A DNA stretch of 64,000 nt. Source: Mytilisepta virgata. Its lineage: Eukaryota > Mollusca > Bivalvia > Mytilida > Mytilidae. Positions 1 through 13,335 of this stretch are shown one piece after another. The position numbers were made by a program, and so were the translations under genes. Under the pieces are notes generated by a model. It saw only the letters and a program-made list of their open reading frames with translations, was not told the DNA's origin and made no database searches. The stretch is taken from positions 744,001 to 808,000 of the forward strand of contig JAPWFG010000024.1 of the NCBI GenBank assembly GCA_028015205.1, in the 5' to 3' direction. Positions within the stretch are counted from its first letter, which is position 1; the number at the start of each line of letters is the position of its first letter.

Positions 1-640
1 CATGTATCTCATCATATAGTTCAACAGACATTGGCAGTCTTCAAGTCACGGGGTGAAAGTTCAATATTTCACAGAATTACATAAAATTTCATGTTTGTAG
101 CCCCTACTATGAAACGCCCTTACGTAACTTCAAAGTTTCTGTTAGTTATTGGCGAGACTTTTGCATTTCTTCACAATATTACAATACAAACTAGGGTGGG
201 AAAATTCGTTCATGATAAGTGCTTAATTCTAGTCGGACATTTAGTTAAAAGATGTTGATAGCTATTATGAATTAAACTCTTTAAAAGCATACAGCTTGTA
301 AAATTTATAACCCTGTAATAGAATTTTTTAGTAATCGTATAGTTTTGCTCGTTAAAATTCGGTTACAGTTTTTAGTTGGTCATCACAAAAAAAATCCTCA
401 GTCACGGGTTATAATACCCTTCAAGTTAATGAGGAAACCTTGTTATTTTGTATTAAAAGTTGTCATTATTTTATAACGAATTTAGTAAAATTTCTCTGAT
501 CAGTTGGAGGAAGAAATCGATAATTAACTTCATTACATAATTTTCCAGAGTTCTTCTTACATAGATGCATTGTAATTACAGTCATATCAATTTTTCAATT
601 AACATTCAAAGAATAGCACGAAATTATCTATTTACAAATT
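1..640. other. AT-rich sequence without a recognisable gene
   Basis: No long open frame, RNA gene or clear repeat boundary is visible. The sequence is AT-rich like the rest of the host DNA. Confidence 0.5.
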
Positions 641-647
641 TACTTGG

Positions 648-1014
648 CATCTGTGACGGATCACAGGATCTCAACCAACAGAGCTGCCACGGCGTCCCCA
701 GTTGGCGGATAATACGGAAAGCCTGACCGCAGACCATAGTTGGTAACGTGTTGGGAGAATGCCACACTCCCTGCACGCTAATGACCCATCTGTTGTTTTA
801 GAAAACGAATCGGCTGATGGCCGCTACAGAGGGCTAAATTATCCGACCCTATCCAACCATCCTTCTTTACGGTGACAGTCAAAATTGGTTTCCCTCGGTG
901 TCCCATCCCACTCTTGCTTGAATTGTTTGATAAATTGAACCGATCCTCTTCCTGAATAAACATGCAATATTTTCCACTGGACGTTAAGCATCAATGAATT
1001 AATCAATCCTTTTA
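648..1014 (+). repeat. SINE-like repeat, 3' part with conserved tail
   Basis: This segment is richer in GC than its surroundings and ends in CCACTGGACGTTAAGCATC followed by a degenerate ATCAATC run. The same tail (CCACTGGACGTTAAACAAC) closes the tRNA-headed SINE near 27.9 kb, so the two are related short interspersed elements. A tRNA-like head is not clear here, so the 5' limit is approximate. The small minus-strand open frames inside it look like chance. Confidence 0.55.
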
Positions 1015-1030
1015 CTTGGTTTTGTATTAC

Positions 1031-1840
1031 CATGGTATTAACCGTATTGTCCTCATATAATTTTAAATATTTTTTTCAGAACTTTATAGTCAAAATAAAT
1101 TTATCTAAAAAAACCATAAAATATATTGGTATGCCATTTCTTGACGTAGAAGGTTATAAATTTAAACATCACATATACATTTCGTTTTTAAATAACCGTT
1201 TTTTTGTCCTTTTTATATTCTATAATCTAAATCAGATGTCCTTAAATTTCATTGACCCATTTGATTTGAACTATTTGCTGTAATTTAACAGACGCGTACG
1301 TTCATCCATGAATACAATCGATTATTTATATTTATTTATTAAATCAATGAAAAAGTGAAACAACGTCTCATATATTGGTTATTTAAGCATCTTCATTTCT
1401 AGTTGGATCGTTTTAAAATCAGCGTTACACTACTATTACAAATTAATTTTTAACATTTGCATGTAATATGGAGTCTTTTTCAGAGCTTCTCGACTGTTAG
1501 ATACTTACATTTTCCTTTAATCGATTCAAAACATCTTTGCTTTTTTCCCGAGAAATTCAATCAAAAGGCAGATAGTACATAAATAAATAAATAATTACAT
1601 AAAATAAAACTGGTTGCCTAAACAAAGTTTTGGATAATAGTGAAAAAAATTATGCCGTACACAATACGCCACAAGTATAGAAACATAAGAGTATACAACT
1701 CAAGCATGGGATTTTTTTTACAGATTACAGACTGTCTATATAATATATACCTGTAAGAATGGATGCATGGCCACACATATCTTATTTTGACTATCAGTCT
1801 GAGGGTGTCAGTATTCATTTCTTAAATATACAGTTGGGCT
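1031..1840. other. AT-rich sequence without a recognisable gene
   Basis: An 83-codon frame on + (1032-1283) is low-complexity, rich in Phe, Ile, Asn and Leu, and has no recognisable domain. I treat it as chance in AT-rich DNA. Confidence 0.45.
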
Positions 1841-1844
1841 CAGT

Positions 1845-2150
1845 TCTATCCACTCTAGAGAACTGTCAAAAATTGTCTGAAGAACTGTTCAAGAGCGGTT
1901 CCTGAACTGTCATCCTGACATCTTTAGAACATTTATGACAGGGTGTTCTGGAAGGTTCTACCCTAGAACCAAAAATGGTAGTTCTACCGTAGAACCATTT
2001 TGGATGGTTCTACAGTAGAAACATTCTGAACGGTTCTTCTCTTAAACCATTTACGACAGTTCTACCCTAGAAGAACCATTTACGACAGTTCTACCCTAAA
2101 ACCATTAGGGACGGTTCTACCCTAGAACCATTTATGACAGTTCTATTCCT
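1845..2150. repeat. Self-complementary minisatellite, GTTCTACCCTAGAAC units
   Basis: Degenerate units of about 30 bp contain palindromic cores such as GTTCTACCCTAGAAC, alternating with GGTTCTAC and AACCATTT. Because each unit is close to its own reverse complement, the array could fold into many small hairpins. A similar theme (AGAACTGCTCTAAG, GACCAGAGC) recurs in the element at 53.6-54.5 kb. Confidence 0.65.
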
Positions 2151-4130
2151 AAGCCCTACAGTAAGGGAGTTGGCGCCGCTACAAACTGTGACGGACGGAC
2201 GGACGGAGACAATCGCAACATCTCCGAATTATCTCCAGGAATAATTATGTGGTTCTGTCTCTCTAAAATATTCAACAAAATATTGAATTGAAATGATATA
2301 CTTGTAAATTCTACCAAAATTCTAAAGTTAAGATTTTGAATCCTTACTTTACATTTAAATATGCATAAAATGATAACTGTACCTTTTGTCTCCTTTAGTA
2401 ATAAATAATGATTGCTTCTTCCAATGCTTAGATGCCTCATTATTTAATAAGAACAGCGCTAGATAATCGATTTTCTATGTACAAATCAATGATTCTTGTG
2501 CAATATCTTACAACACCACTACTGCATAAAATTCAATTTCTATTCAAACGTTTGAACCATTTTGACCGTCAGGATATGCCTGAAGAGCATATTAAATATT
2601 TTAATCAAAAAGTCAGTTTATAAGGTAAGCGGGAACAACATTAGGTGACCCAGTAACTGCTGTGAACAGGTACGATATTTATACATGGTTAAAAAACTCC
2701 TCGTGATCTGGTCAAAGAAATCTTTATTTAATAGTACTAAAGAAATGGAAGTATACATTTCAAGATCTTAAAACGATACTTTTCAAAAAGAAAAGTCATA
2801 ACCAAGAACATTAAGCCAATGAAATAAAAATAACCTACTTTGTACTTGAGATTTAAAAACCACAAGAAAAATTCGAGATAGGCGAAGTTCGACTCAAAAG
2901 GAGTTGACATTTTTTCGAGAAAGAACAGGGGAGATAATTTAGCGACTTCCGGTAAACCTAAAGAGAGTATTGTGTTCCGGTAGCGAAGTACGTTTTAATA
3001 TTCGTGATTGACAGTTCTTGTTGTGTGTGTACAATATGCTACTTTTGTGTACTTTTGTCTTATTTTTGTTAAAAATTCGACTCATCCGAAAATTCGACTC
3101 AAGCGAGTTCGAGACAACGAAAGTCAACTGTACATGTATACACGTTATATTGAGAATGTGATTTTCATATGTGATAGGGGTACAAAGAAGTCATTTTGGA
3201 TATTTAAATTATAACAATTATTATGTACAGAATCAACCAGCCTAAATTGTTTGCTTTTAAAAGAGAATTAATTTTTTAATTCCATATACAAATGTAATAT
3301 TCACATAAATAAACTTAATGGAGGCAGTCGGAAACGACAGCTATGCCTGCACTCCCCAAATGCACTTTCCCTTGGGAAATATGATCGATTAATTGTAGAA
3401 TTACATGGGAAACTATCCTGACTCCATTTTGTAATGTTTTGTCTTTTTTAGTTATCTGATTACCTTCTGTCCTGTTTTAACACTTATACAACTCTAATGA
3501 GAAAAGTAATAATAATAAGTAATCATTATCATGATTATGAGACAAAGGTTACAGGCATATGGATTTGATAGAAAAGAAAATGTCTTCACAACCTGATTAA
3601 AATATATAAGGACAAACTAATAAATTATGCACATATAAAAAAAAATTACCAAATTACCGAACCTAAAATATATATCAAATTTTATACACATTGTAAGTTA
3701 AAAAACTGGATTTTACAGGTTTACAACACTGGCATTAGGTGTCAGTGAAGTAATATTTTAATTTGTCATTTTTAAAACTGTATCTGATTATTGTATATGA
3801 TTTGTAGTTTATGAAATTTAAAGCGAACCTTATATGCAACATCAGAAGTATACCATAGGAAAAATGTTATCGGATAACATTCATCTTGAAGAAGTAATCT
3901 GGGTGCTACGTTTGTCTGATCCTGCGATCTTCCACCTTTTTTCACGAAGAATGCACCCTCTAATTATTCAGAATATTTTTGCGTCAACAAAGTTACCATA
4001 ACACATTGAAAATTCTCTATTCAAATGGAGGCAACAGTAAAATCCGGCGTTGTTATTGATTCTCAACAGACAAATCTTTAAAGTATGCAGAGTACTAAAA
4101 TTTCAAAGTTCTTTTTTGGAATGTTCTTTA
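2151..4130. other. AT-rich sequence without a recognisable gene
   Basis: Only short open frames (under 95 codons) with no domain-like composition. A short GACGGACGGACGGACGG run lies near 2190. Nothing else is supported. Confidence 0.45.
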
Positions 4131-4135
4131 AATAT

Positions 4136-4450
4136 AGGCAATAGAATACCGAACGACAAAACGGTAGGAAAAGTCCACAAATTCGAAGTCGAGGGAAAGA
4201 GGGAAAGTCAGCAGAACGGAATACAACAAACAAACACAATAAGGACACATTTATAACTAAGAGAACAAAAAAAAAAAAAAAAAAAAAAAAAAACGTATAA
4301 TAAACTAAACAAAACTAGAACAAGACATCACAGAAACTAAAGCACTAGCATTGTGAACTCCTATTCAAAACTTTGAGTGACATATGGTGCTCCAGAAGGC
4401 AAAGCATGTCCTGCCCCGTTAACGTTACCCGTCACATTGCAAGTTGGAAC
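4136..4450 (+). repeat. Dispersed repeat family X, copy 1, with internal poly(A)
   Basis: Starts near AATACCGAACGACAAAACGG and ends in a stretch like GGTGCTCCAGAAGGCAAAGC. Related sequence occurs at about 11640-11790 (first half only), 30050-30290 and 61975-62195 (second half). A run of about 26 A lies at 4268-4294. The family is non-coding as far as can be seen; its class is not recognised. Confidence 0.55.
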
Positions 4451-4960
4451 TAATTGACTGACAATGAGAACAAACACTACAAAACATACACCTTAAAGAA
4501 GTAAAATGCATAGTAAACTTAAGAAATATAAAACAAGACGAGACAACACTAAAGAACATAAACGAAAGATTTCTTGGGAAACTTTAAGATTTCTGGTGCA
4601 AGAAAACGGGAATACGTACGCGTAAAATAGTACCATCTTACTTTCACTTTCGCTTTTGCACTTCAGCATTACGAATTATGATTAATTTGTTGAACCTTTT
4701 GATTGAGCTGCATATGATACCAGATCAAGACTCAAAGTGCAGATATATAGAACCTGTTGAATTGTTTTGTATAATAAATTATTTATTTAATACATTTTAA
4801 AATGTGATATACTTTTGAATTTTGTCAATATATAAAAGCATATCCCCAGGAAACTATGTCATTATTTGTTTGCAATGGAAACCACGCTGTGTCGCTTGTT
4901 AGGAAACGTTTTATTTTTATCAGAGGGATGGGCCGGTGCATAATGGGACGGGACAAATAC
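4451..4960. other. Sequence without a recognisable gene
   Basis: No domain-like open frame or clear repeat boundary seen. Confidence 0.4.
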
Positions 4961-4964
4961 TTTT

Positions 4965-7713
4965 TGGGTAAATATTTATGGAAAGCCAACGGTGTCAAAA
5001 TTCTTAATTCGTAAATTGTCAATTTGTAACTTGTAACTGTGTAATTTCTAAATTCTTAATTCGTAAATTGTCAATTTGTAACTTGTAACTGTGTAATTTC
5101 TAAATTCTTAATTCGTAAATTGTCAATTTGTAACTTGTAACGGTGTAATTTCAAAATTCTTAATTCGTAAATTGTCAATTTGGCACTTGTAACTGTGTAA
5201 TTTCAAAATTCGTATATTGATGCTTTGTAACTTGAAACATGTCGATTCGTTAAATGTCATCGTTGTATTATTGTAACGATCATTATGACGACAGATGGCG
5301 CTCGTTTTTCTTGTTTTCTGAAGACGACAGGTGGCGCTGCGTTCGATCATGACTGGAAAACCCAGGTAATAAACGGTTACTATTAATCCTAAAATGCGAT
5401 TATCGGACCATTTGATTCTGACTGAGGGGGGATGGCTGACAGATATATATTAATATACATGCCTACTAAACTTTACTGGCCAAGAAGTAATTGCCGCCAT
5501 CCGATTTTTCGTCCTATAAAAAATTACAAAATGTGTTGCACACAAAACGTCCCACAGGGTGTTCTCCAAATATTCCCGATTCCCCCCCCTCAACTACGGC
5601 TTCACTCCCCCTAGTCCCGGGATCCCGTCCCCTTGCCACTCCCTCCTCACAGTTTGCTCTCAAAAATGAGCTATCACACCCCCCCCCCAATCATGTGCAA
5701 AGATTTTCATGGAGAAATAAAATTGTTGTGAACAGATTCGCGAGAATTGTTTCTGTGAGGTCTTCTCTCTGACCAGCCAGTAGAAGTACTGGTCAAAAAG
5801 TATTTCTCGCCGGCAAGTAATTCTTGCTACCCAATTTTTGGCGCCTCTCCTGTCTGAAAAGTTATACCTAAATTTGAAGATAACATCTAACAGATTGCTG
5901 ATGTTTTGCTCTCTGAAATGAGCTGTCATATATGAAGATTTTCGTGGAGAAATAAAATTACGGTAAGCAGATTGGCGAGAAGTGCTTCTGTCATGAAAAT
6001 GGCGAGTTGGCGAGATCTTCTCTCTGACCAGTCGGGGAAAAGGGGGGGGGTTCACTTTGGTTAAAAGTGGGTAAAGGTGTGTAATAAAAAAAGAAACAGT
6101 TTCATAGTTTTATGATCATGATCATTGACAAAATATCCTGAGGGGACACTAGGATATCACACCATTATACTACTAGTATATGTCATGTCTCGACGATCCA
6201 GTATTCATTAAGTTTTCTGGTTGGTCAGATTCCTTTAGACTTTATATATATAACAAAATATTGCACATTCAATACAGTTTTAATATGTAGTATACATTAA
6301 CTAAGTGACTCATTTAGAATAATACTTCTTTACTCATTCAATTTGTTTTGCTAAGTACAAACATGATATAAAACATTTTTATCTTCATTACTCAAGAGCC
6401 AAATACATAAAGATTTTTCATCTATTTGCTTCTTGTATTAAAAAATAATTAGATGGTTTAATTCTTTTCCAAAATTTTAACATTGGGATTTTAATATTAA
6501 GGAATAATGGGTGTGAACCCATTTCTCCCATAATACATTTAGTCCGGCCCAGAACAGTATTAGTCTGAATTTTCCGGCCACAATTTTTGACCCGGTCATT
6601 TATTAAGTCTGAAATTTCCAACTAAGAGACAGTCATATATATTTGCCAAGTTGAAAAAGGGACCCATTCCAGCGACACATCTGAATATACCTTAATAAAG
6701 AAAGTGACACCCCCTCCCAGGTGTGGTAACCAGTACAGTAGACATACATGTATATTTGAGGTCACCTCTATGTGAAGATGTATTTTTGATGATTTAATTG
6801 GACCCAAAAATGAAGTCCCTGCAAATACCATAAATTTGTTAACGCGAATGGCTTTCAAACACAATCCACGGAACTTGTTGCGCAGCAACACAGGAATCTG
6901 CAATTTTATCAATCAAACATGAATAATTGATGAAATGTCAAGGAACGCTTCCTTGACTTGACATTTGAAATATTTTCAATTTTGATTGATACAATTTCAG
7001 ACTCCTGTGAATGTTGCCATACACGGCCCCTTTATTGATTATTATATATCCCCATTGTTCCGGAATGCAAAGTCATCTGTCTTATTTTGAGGGTATCCCT
7101 AAGAATACATGTCAAAACACAGTGATTAGGATTAGAAGGGGTCATGCACCAATTTTCATATTCAAGTTGAAAATGCCACATTAAAATCAGAATATTTTAC
7201 AGAGATTGTTAAAGAATGTCCCCTTAAATTTCTGAATATCAATAGAAAATGTCCCATTATAACTTTTAAAAAATTATTGCACCCGCCCCCCCCCCCCCTT
7301 CCCAACCATTCGTGACGGGGATAATAAAATTCACTGATGTAAATAATAGAAAAATTCTAACCCTAAACACTGCATTTGCATGAGAGAATATCTCACAGGA
7401 ACAATTCTCGTCAATCTGTTCACAACAATTTTATTTCTCCTTGAAAATCTTTGCACATGATTTTTTTTGGGGGGGGGTTCAGTGATAGTTCATTTTGGAG
7501 AGCAAAATGGTGGCAAACTGTAAGGAGAGGGTAGCAAGGGGCGGGATCCCGGGACTAGGGGGAGTGAAGCCGTAGTTGAGGGGAGGAAATCGGGAATATT
7601 TGGAGAACACCCTGTGTGTGTTTTGTCTGCAATACATTTTAAAAATTTATATAGGACGAAAAATCGGGTGGCGGCAATTAATTCTTGACCAGTAAAATTT
7701 AGTAGGCATGTAA

Positions 7714-7805
<92 letters not shown>

Positions 7806-8236
7806 GTCAGCCCTTCCCTCAGTCAGAATCAAATGGTCCGATAATCGCATTTTAGGATTAATAGAAACCGTTTATTACCTGGGTTTTCCAGTAATGCTCG
7901 CCACCTGTCGTCTTCAGAAAACAAGAAAACCGAGTGCCATCTGTCGTCATAATGATCGTTAGAATAATACAACGATGACATTTAACGAATCGACATTTAA
8001 CGAATCGACATCTTTCAAGTTACAAAACATCAATATACAAATTTTGAAATTACACCGTTACAAGTGGCAAATTGACAATTTACGAATTAAGAATTTAGAA
8101 ATTACACAGTTACAAGTTACAAATTGACAATTTACGAATTAAGAATTTAGAAATTACACAGTTACAAGTTACAAATTGACAATTTACGAATTAAGAATTT
8201 GAGCCGATGGCTTTCCATAAATATTTGGATGGGCAA
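4965..8236. repeat. Large inverted-repeat (foldback-like) element
   Basis: Two arms of roughly 0.8 kb face each other: about 4965-5790 and about 7375-8236. Each outer arm starts with AAATATTTATGGAAAGCC and then carries tandem units of about 55 bp built on AATTCGTAAATTGTCAATTT. There are four units at 4998-5215 and about three in reverse at 8030-8200. The inner arms match over the segment with ACAGATGGCGCTCG-like sequence and the ACTGGCCAAGAAGTAATTG region. The 1.6-kb centre shows no transposase. It looks like a non-autonomous foldback element or a pair of related elements inserted in opposite orientation. Confidence 0.7.
7718..7803. repeat. (TA)n microsatellite
   Basis: About 43 uninterrupted TA dinucleotides inside the right arm of the inverted-repeat element. 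The matching left-arm position (about 5443-5460) has only a short ATATATATTAATATA, so the run expanded after the arms formed. The Tyr-Ile repeat frame across it is an artefact. Confidence 0.95.
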
Positions 8237-10100
8237 GATCTTTTTTTAACATGAATAGTTGATGGGCCAGAACTTTTTTTGTTATGAATTTTGTCGGCTT
8301 GTTCTAAAATTTCTTCTGCAGGAACAAAAACTTAATAAAAACAAAAATAACAATTTATGATTTTTATGTATTTAAAAAAAAATTAATTGAATTTAATATA
8401 TTACTTTCAAAACTTTTATTAACTACTTCTGTATTTCCTTGATTTCTGAAATGTTCTGAATCCTATGTTAAAATCAGTTAGGTTGTGCCGGCCATCTTGG
8501 TTGATCATTCGGGTCATCAGGCATAATTCTGAAAGAGGACCATATAAGGACAATTGCTGCTAAGTTTGTAGGTTCCAATTGGCCAGGTGAGTTAAAATGT
8601 GACAATTTTTAAACGGTTTTCCAGATCATGTTTTGTTGGGCCTGAAATAGTTTCTAAAGACCATAATACGACTCCAAGGCTTCATTCAATCTTTTCCAAT
8701 GTTCAATCTTATGTCTCACTAACTTGTACTATATTTGCTTACATATGGCATTTAATAATACTTATTGTGCACCCTTGAGAACTAGTGTTTATAGTTGCAT
8801 AAAATAGGGTAATAATATAAGAGGAAAAATTCCTTTTCTCATTACAATTCTCCTTGAACGAGATTCAAAATTACGTACCTTGTATCCCAGTGGATGTTGA
8901 ATCTCGAAATCTGGTATTTTAAACTCTTTTTTGTTAATCCATCCTTTTTTTCAAAGAATCGTAATTTAATACAGAATAAAGGCCCAATCAATTTTATAAA
9001 CACTTCTTTCATTGGTTACATATTATTGAATAGGGGTATTTTGCAAATACATGTACATGTACCAACATTATCCTAATTCTTGTGTAAACAGTATATTTTT
9101 TTACGACTGCTACTGTAAATGCAGAAAATAATGCCTCCTTCGTTTAATTGCGAACATGCGATATGATGACATTCGCAAGAAATCCAATTTTCGATTTTTC
9201 TACAAATTTTTAATAGAAATAATAAAATATACCTACTTATCTGTTAACGAAGAATTGCAATTATAATAGATTTGCACAAAACCTTTCTGAATTTACAGTA
9301 AATGAATTAAAATCAATCAGTTAAACGTGTACATTTAATAGTTACATGTTGGTTTATATTTCAAAAATGTTCAGAATGGATAGAAATAAAAACTGCCATC
9401 AGATAATCTTCATATCTTTCAGGAATGTATATATATATCACTTTATGATGAATCTTTTCCCACTCGTTTGAGTACTCAGAACAACCTCTTCTAAAATATC
9501 TTCATTTCGCTGTATTAATGCAGGAAAAAAAAAACATTAGAAATGTATAGTATTATATCAGTGCTACTTATGAAAGTCGAATTCTTAATCTTATTTGTCA
9601 ATTCAATGGAAGTTTTCTGGACCTACAGTTTTTCTACTTTTGCGCTAAAAATAATCTTAATTTGCACCACAAAATGGTTTTTAATTCACAATTTAACAGG
9701 GATGTAATTAACCGAGAAAAATTAAATACATAAAGTAAAAAAAACATATTTAACAGATTAAATGAAATATTGCTGAATTGTTACCAATAGGGTTTACTGA
9801 CTTACCGAGGATAAAATTGAGAACTGAGAACTGTTCATGTAACGTTTGTTCATTTGTTTAAAACGATGGTTATATAGAAGTATTCCACTGGGACGGACTT
9901 GTAAGTAAGGTATTCTTGATCATGATTTTAACGTCTTTTTTTCAGATGTTTTAGTACTTATATTTAGTGCTTTCATGAAGTTTGTTTGTTGCTTGTCTTA
10001 GTGCTCTGCTGGAATATTTTTCATGTAAGAAGATAAAAAAGTATGGCCATTTCCCCCTGTATTTGTTTTAAAAAAGTCGCTAAAAGACGTTCAAAATCTC
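8237..10100. other. Sequence without a gene; fragment of repeat family Y
   Basis: No coding sequence is supported. About 8470-8605 resembles the end of repeat family Y (GGCCAGGTGAGTTAAAA preceded by CATCTTGGTTGATCA), the family seen fully at 50.7 and 52.7 kb. The remainder is unremarkable AT-rich DNA. Confidence 0.45.
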
Positions 10101-10101
10101 T

Positions 10102-10122
10102 GGGGGGGGGGGGGGGGGGGGG
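10102..10122. repeat. Poly(G) run (G21)
   Basis: Twenty-one consecutive G. Similar runs of G or C occur at 12498-12510, 57860-57884, 60807-60827 and 63654-63671. All are potential quadruplex formers and likely assembly-sensitive sites. Confidence 0.9.
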
Positions 10123-10152
10123 CATGGCCAGGTATGTGGTCTCTAAAGATTT

Positions 10153-10401
10153 GCTAATAATAACTAATGAATAAAGTTACTAAAAAAATTTTCCACATAC
10201 CTGAATATCGCTTTGGGAGACAGTTTTGAAACAAAGTTGCCAAATTAACGTCCAATGCGAAGGACACTCGGAACCAAAACGAATGTTTTGCCTCGACGCG
10301 GAGTGTGTATCTCCTTTCATATGACAGGAGGATGGTTTTGGTTCTGAATGTCCTTCTTGGCATCCAAGTGATAAGAATTGACCCAACTCGGCTATATACA
10401 C
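10153..10401 (-). other. GC-raised segment with inverted repeat, exon-like but unproven
   Basis: This stretch is clearly more GC-rich than its flanks and is open in two minus-strand frames. A good donor-like CAGGTATGT occurs at its minus-strand 3' side (near 10195). However, 21-bp arms (10260-10280 and 10335-10355, two mismatches) form an inverted repeat within it. No protein family is recognisable, so a small inverted-repeat element is at least as likely as an exon. Confidence 0.25.
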
Positions 10402-10851
10402 GACATTTAAATTTACTGGTAGAAAACTAGAACATATTTATGATTAAGAATAGAATTTCTGTTTGTCAAAATAAAAAAAAAGTATTACATACAATGGCTT
10501 ACGGAAACAAGTAGTCAAAATTTAAGATAAAAAAAAAAGATTGTGAGCGAAACAAATACAGAAGAAATGACCATACTCATTTATCTCTGTTAGATACATA
10601 ACATGAAAGTTAACCTTCTAATGAACGGGAAGTAATTTTCTCCTATTCCTGACGTGTTTAATCGGTGGGATAAAAATACATAATATCTTTAACCACTTCC
10701 CGGTGATTAAATTTCTACGTGGGAATTACCGCCCTTTTTTCTACAGTTATTAAAACGATAAACTAGAGAAGTCCAGAAATGACGTCTATGTAAACAAACT
10801 ACATAGCAACGACATTTTCTTGAGGATTTTGTCGAAAATCATAGGAGAAAC

Positions 10852-11014
10852 AGATCTTCCTTCAATGTACTCGTGAGTTATGGAATTTCTTCACCCTCAA
10901 TAGTTAAATTTTAGATTTTAACACGTTCGCTAAAGGCTCGCTTGTTGAAAATCGAAAATTTAACTATCTCGGGTGGAGAAATTCCATAACTCACTCGTAC
11001 CTGAAGGAGAATCT
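10852..11014. repeat. Hairpin MITE, about 70-bp arms
   Basis: AGATCTTCCTTCAATGTAC and the following 50 bp reappear, inverted and slightly diverged, up to the matching GTACCTGAAGGAGAATCT at 10997-11014. The arms flank a short loop around 10930. No coding capacity. Confidence 0.75.
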
Positions 11015-11639
11015 ATATTTATTGGAGTACTTTACCCACGTTTACCTTTAAAGTTGCGCAAATAAAAAAAATAATGTTTTATTTTTTGGTGCAAAAAGTA
11101 CAAAAATGACGCAAATTTCTTGCTGACTGGGGCAAAAGGCATGCAATTATGAAATAAGTTCTAAATGATAAGATCGCACTTGTACATGTAGCTATCACGC
11201 GATTTTGTTCTAGTTCTGGAATCAAAATATGTGTAATTGAAAATTATAAAAAAAAAATATTTCTATCTTGTTGAATAGTATAAAATAAATTTACAGGATG
11301 AAAAATGACTTCCCTGTTGCCTCTTAAAGTCTAATGGTTTCCCATAGTGTACTAATGTAACATTTGAAAAAGAGGACTTGAAATAATATTTGGATCAGCA
11401 TAAAATGTATCCTTAGTTAATCCACTATATGTCATATTTCAAAAATTCGATATTTGCTGAAATCAAAATAATGAATTTATAGAGGCCATATGTCAGATTT
11501 GTGTAGAACCTGGAATTACATTCGTATATTTATTGATTGATACATTACAGCCCGCGCTAGAAGTGAATTTGACATTTATGTAAGATAGAATCACCTGTCA
11601 AGTTGTCCAAGTGCGTTCATTATAATTATTTCTTAATTA

Positions 11640-11776
11640 CCTATAGCATTGTAAATATCGGTAAAAGAATACCGAAGCGACAAAACAGTGGGAAAAATCC
11701 ACACATATGAAGTCTAAGGAAAATTAAGACAAAGAGAATGGAACACAACAAAAAAAGTCATAAGGATACATGTATA
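11640..11776 (+). repeat. Dispersed repeat family X, partial copy 2
   Basis: Matches the first part of the copy at 4136 (AATACCGAAGCGACAAAACAG and the following purine-rich stretch). Its continuation is interrupted by the MITE at 11778. Confidence 0.5.
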
Positions 11777-11777
11777 A

Positions 11778-11916
11778 GGGACGAGATCAAAAGTTAAATG
11801 TAGGATAAAAAACTTAATTCACATAATAACAAAACTTGCAGGGATTTTTACCCCCCCCCCCCCACCCCCAAACTATTTGAATTTTTTAGCCTACATTGAA
11901 CTTTTGATCTCGTCCC
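11778..11916. mobile_element. PIF/Harbinger-like MITE, TAA duplication
   Basis: Terminal inverted repeats of nearly 30 bp begin GGGACGAGATCAAAAGTT and end AACTTTTGATCTCGTCCC. The element is flanked by TAA at 11775-11777 and 11917-11919. A 3-bp TWA duplication is the known signature of the PIF/Harbinger superfamily. Inside is only a poly(C) run; there is no gene. Confidence 0.7.
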
Positions 11917-11919
11917 TAA

Positions 11920-12678
11920 CTAAAAGAATATGTTTTATGTACAAATGGTTTGTATGTATATTATATTTATTGATTTTTTCTCCTATTTTAATATGTAAGT
12001 GAACTTTTTTACCAGTATCGCTACATTTGTACCGGTTTGATTTGTTGTTTTAATTTCGTTGTAGACATTCGTCCATTGGCCAAATTCTGCCGCTTCTCTG
12101 ACAAATGAACAATAATTTAATGTAAATAAGATTTAAAAGAGATAAAATACAAGTTTATTTCTATTTCTTTTTATTGCAGCAGAATGGCATTATTTTCGTT
12201 TGGTTTGCCATTTTGTGCAGATACTATAATAAATGGTAAAGGGGGAGGGTGTATTATTTTTATTTTGGGATATTGTTTTCCAAATTGGCTACATTTTAAA
12301 TGGTTCAAAAAACTTTTTTTTTCTTCAGAGGAAAATTATTTGATATTTGCATATTGATCTATAAATAATTTGTGGATGTATTTTTGGCTTTGAACTTTAG
12401 CAGCAGTGCTTATAGATATTTACACAAGTGTTACTGATTGTAAGTATGACAACTACCATGTAGATTTTTCTAATTAATATCACAAAAGTTAAGTGGGGGG
12501 GGGGGGGGGGCATGAACATATTCTTTTGTACATATATATTTTGAGGGTCCAGGATTTTTTTCTGGGTCTTCAATAATAAGTATTTATACTGGTATTTCGG
12601 GTGGTATCTGAAAAAAACTTGTTTTTGGGTGGGTTGGGGTAAAACATTAATTTCGATAATGAGCCCATGCGCATACAA
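11920..12678. other. Sequence without a recognisable gene
   Basis: AT-rich with a G13 run near 12498-12510. No supported gene; the 93-codon minus frame here is low complexity around that run. Confidence 0.4.
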
Positions 12679-12744
12679 CAGGTTGGGAATAACCCTTAAC
12701 TGGGATATACACTTGGTTGAACGTGTATATCACCAGAAGAATCG

Positions 12745-12880
12745 TCTAACGTGCGAAACGTGCGCGTGCAACGTGTGGATCGTGTGCGTGTAACGTGTGA
12801 ATCATGTGCGTGCAACGTGCGTGTGGTTTGCGTGTGGTAATAAACGTGCGATTTGAATAGTGTAACGTGTACGAGATTTC
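12745..12880 (+). repeat. CGTG-rich minisatellite, left array
   Basis: Degenerate units of about 20 bp, for example AACGTGTGGATCGTGTGCGT. Their high CpG content is strikingly unlike the AT-rich neighbourhood. The same units recur at 14225-14365. Confidence 0.75.
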
Positions 12881-13297
12881 ATTGGTCGAGACAGATTTTA
12901 AAACGTGTGAATTCAAATCAGTGCATATTTCAAACTGGAATTAAAATATGATTGGAACGAACTTTCACCTGTGTCAAATATATGTTGATATTAATATTCA
13001 AGCACAGCTTCTAATCTTTCGATTATATTTTTTTGACAAAATAATATATTAATTTATATCTGCATAGTACATTTTTACATAAGTAATTATTTGGTTATTA
13101 TATTCCCAAGACGGTTTATTCACCGGACGACTACTAGGATAAAACAACATCTAATAAGACGAGGGATTAAAATGTTCTACATGTATGTATTTACCTTTTA
13201 ATTTACCTGAGATGAGCTTTCTGATTGAAGAAAGGAATTCATAGGAAATCTGACATAGCTAAATAAAATTTATAAATTAAGTAAACATGAATTAACT

Positions 13298-13335
13298 CTG
13301 AGACTACTATAACACATATGTTATAGTAGTCTCAG
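13298..13335. repeat. Near-perfect 38-bp palindrome
   Basis: CTGAGACTACTATAAC and its exact inverse GTTATAGTAGTCTCAG flank a 6-base centre ACATAT, giving a 16-bp perfect stem. It lies in the middle of the nested insertion and could mark a small hairpin element or the junction of an inverted duplication. Confidence 0.85.

Noticed and set aside
7647..7850. Tyr-Ile repeat protein
   Set aside because: Translation of the (TA)n microsatellite.
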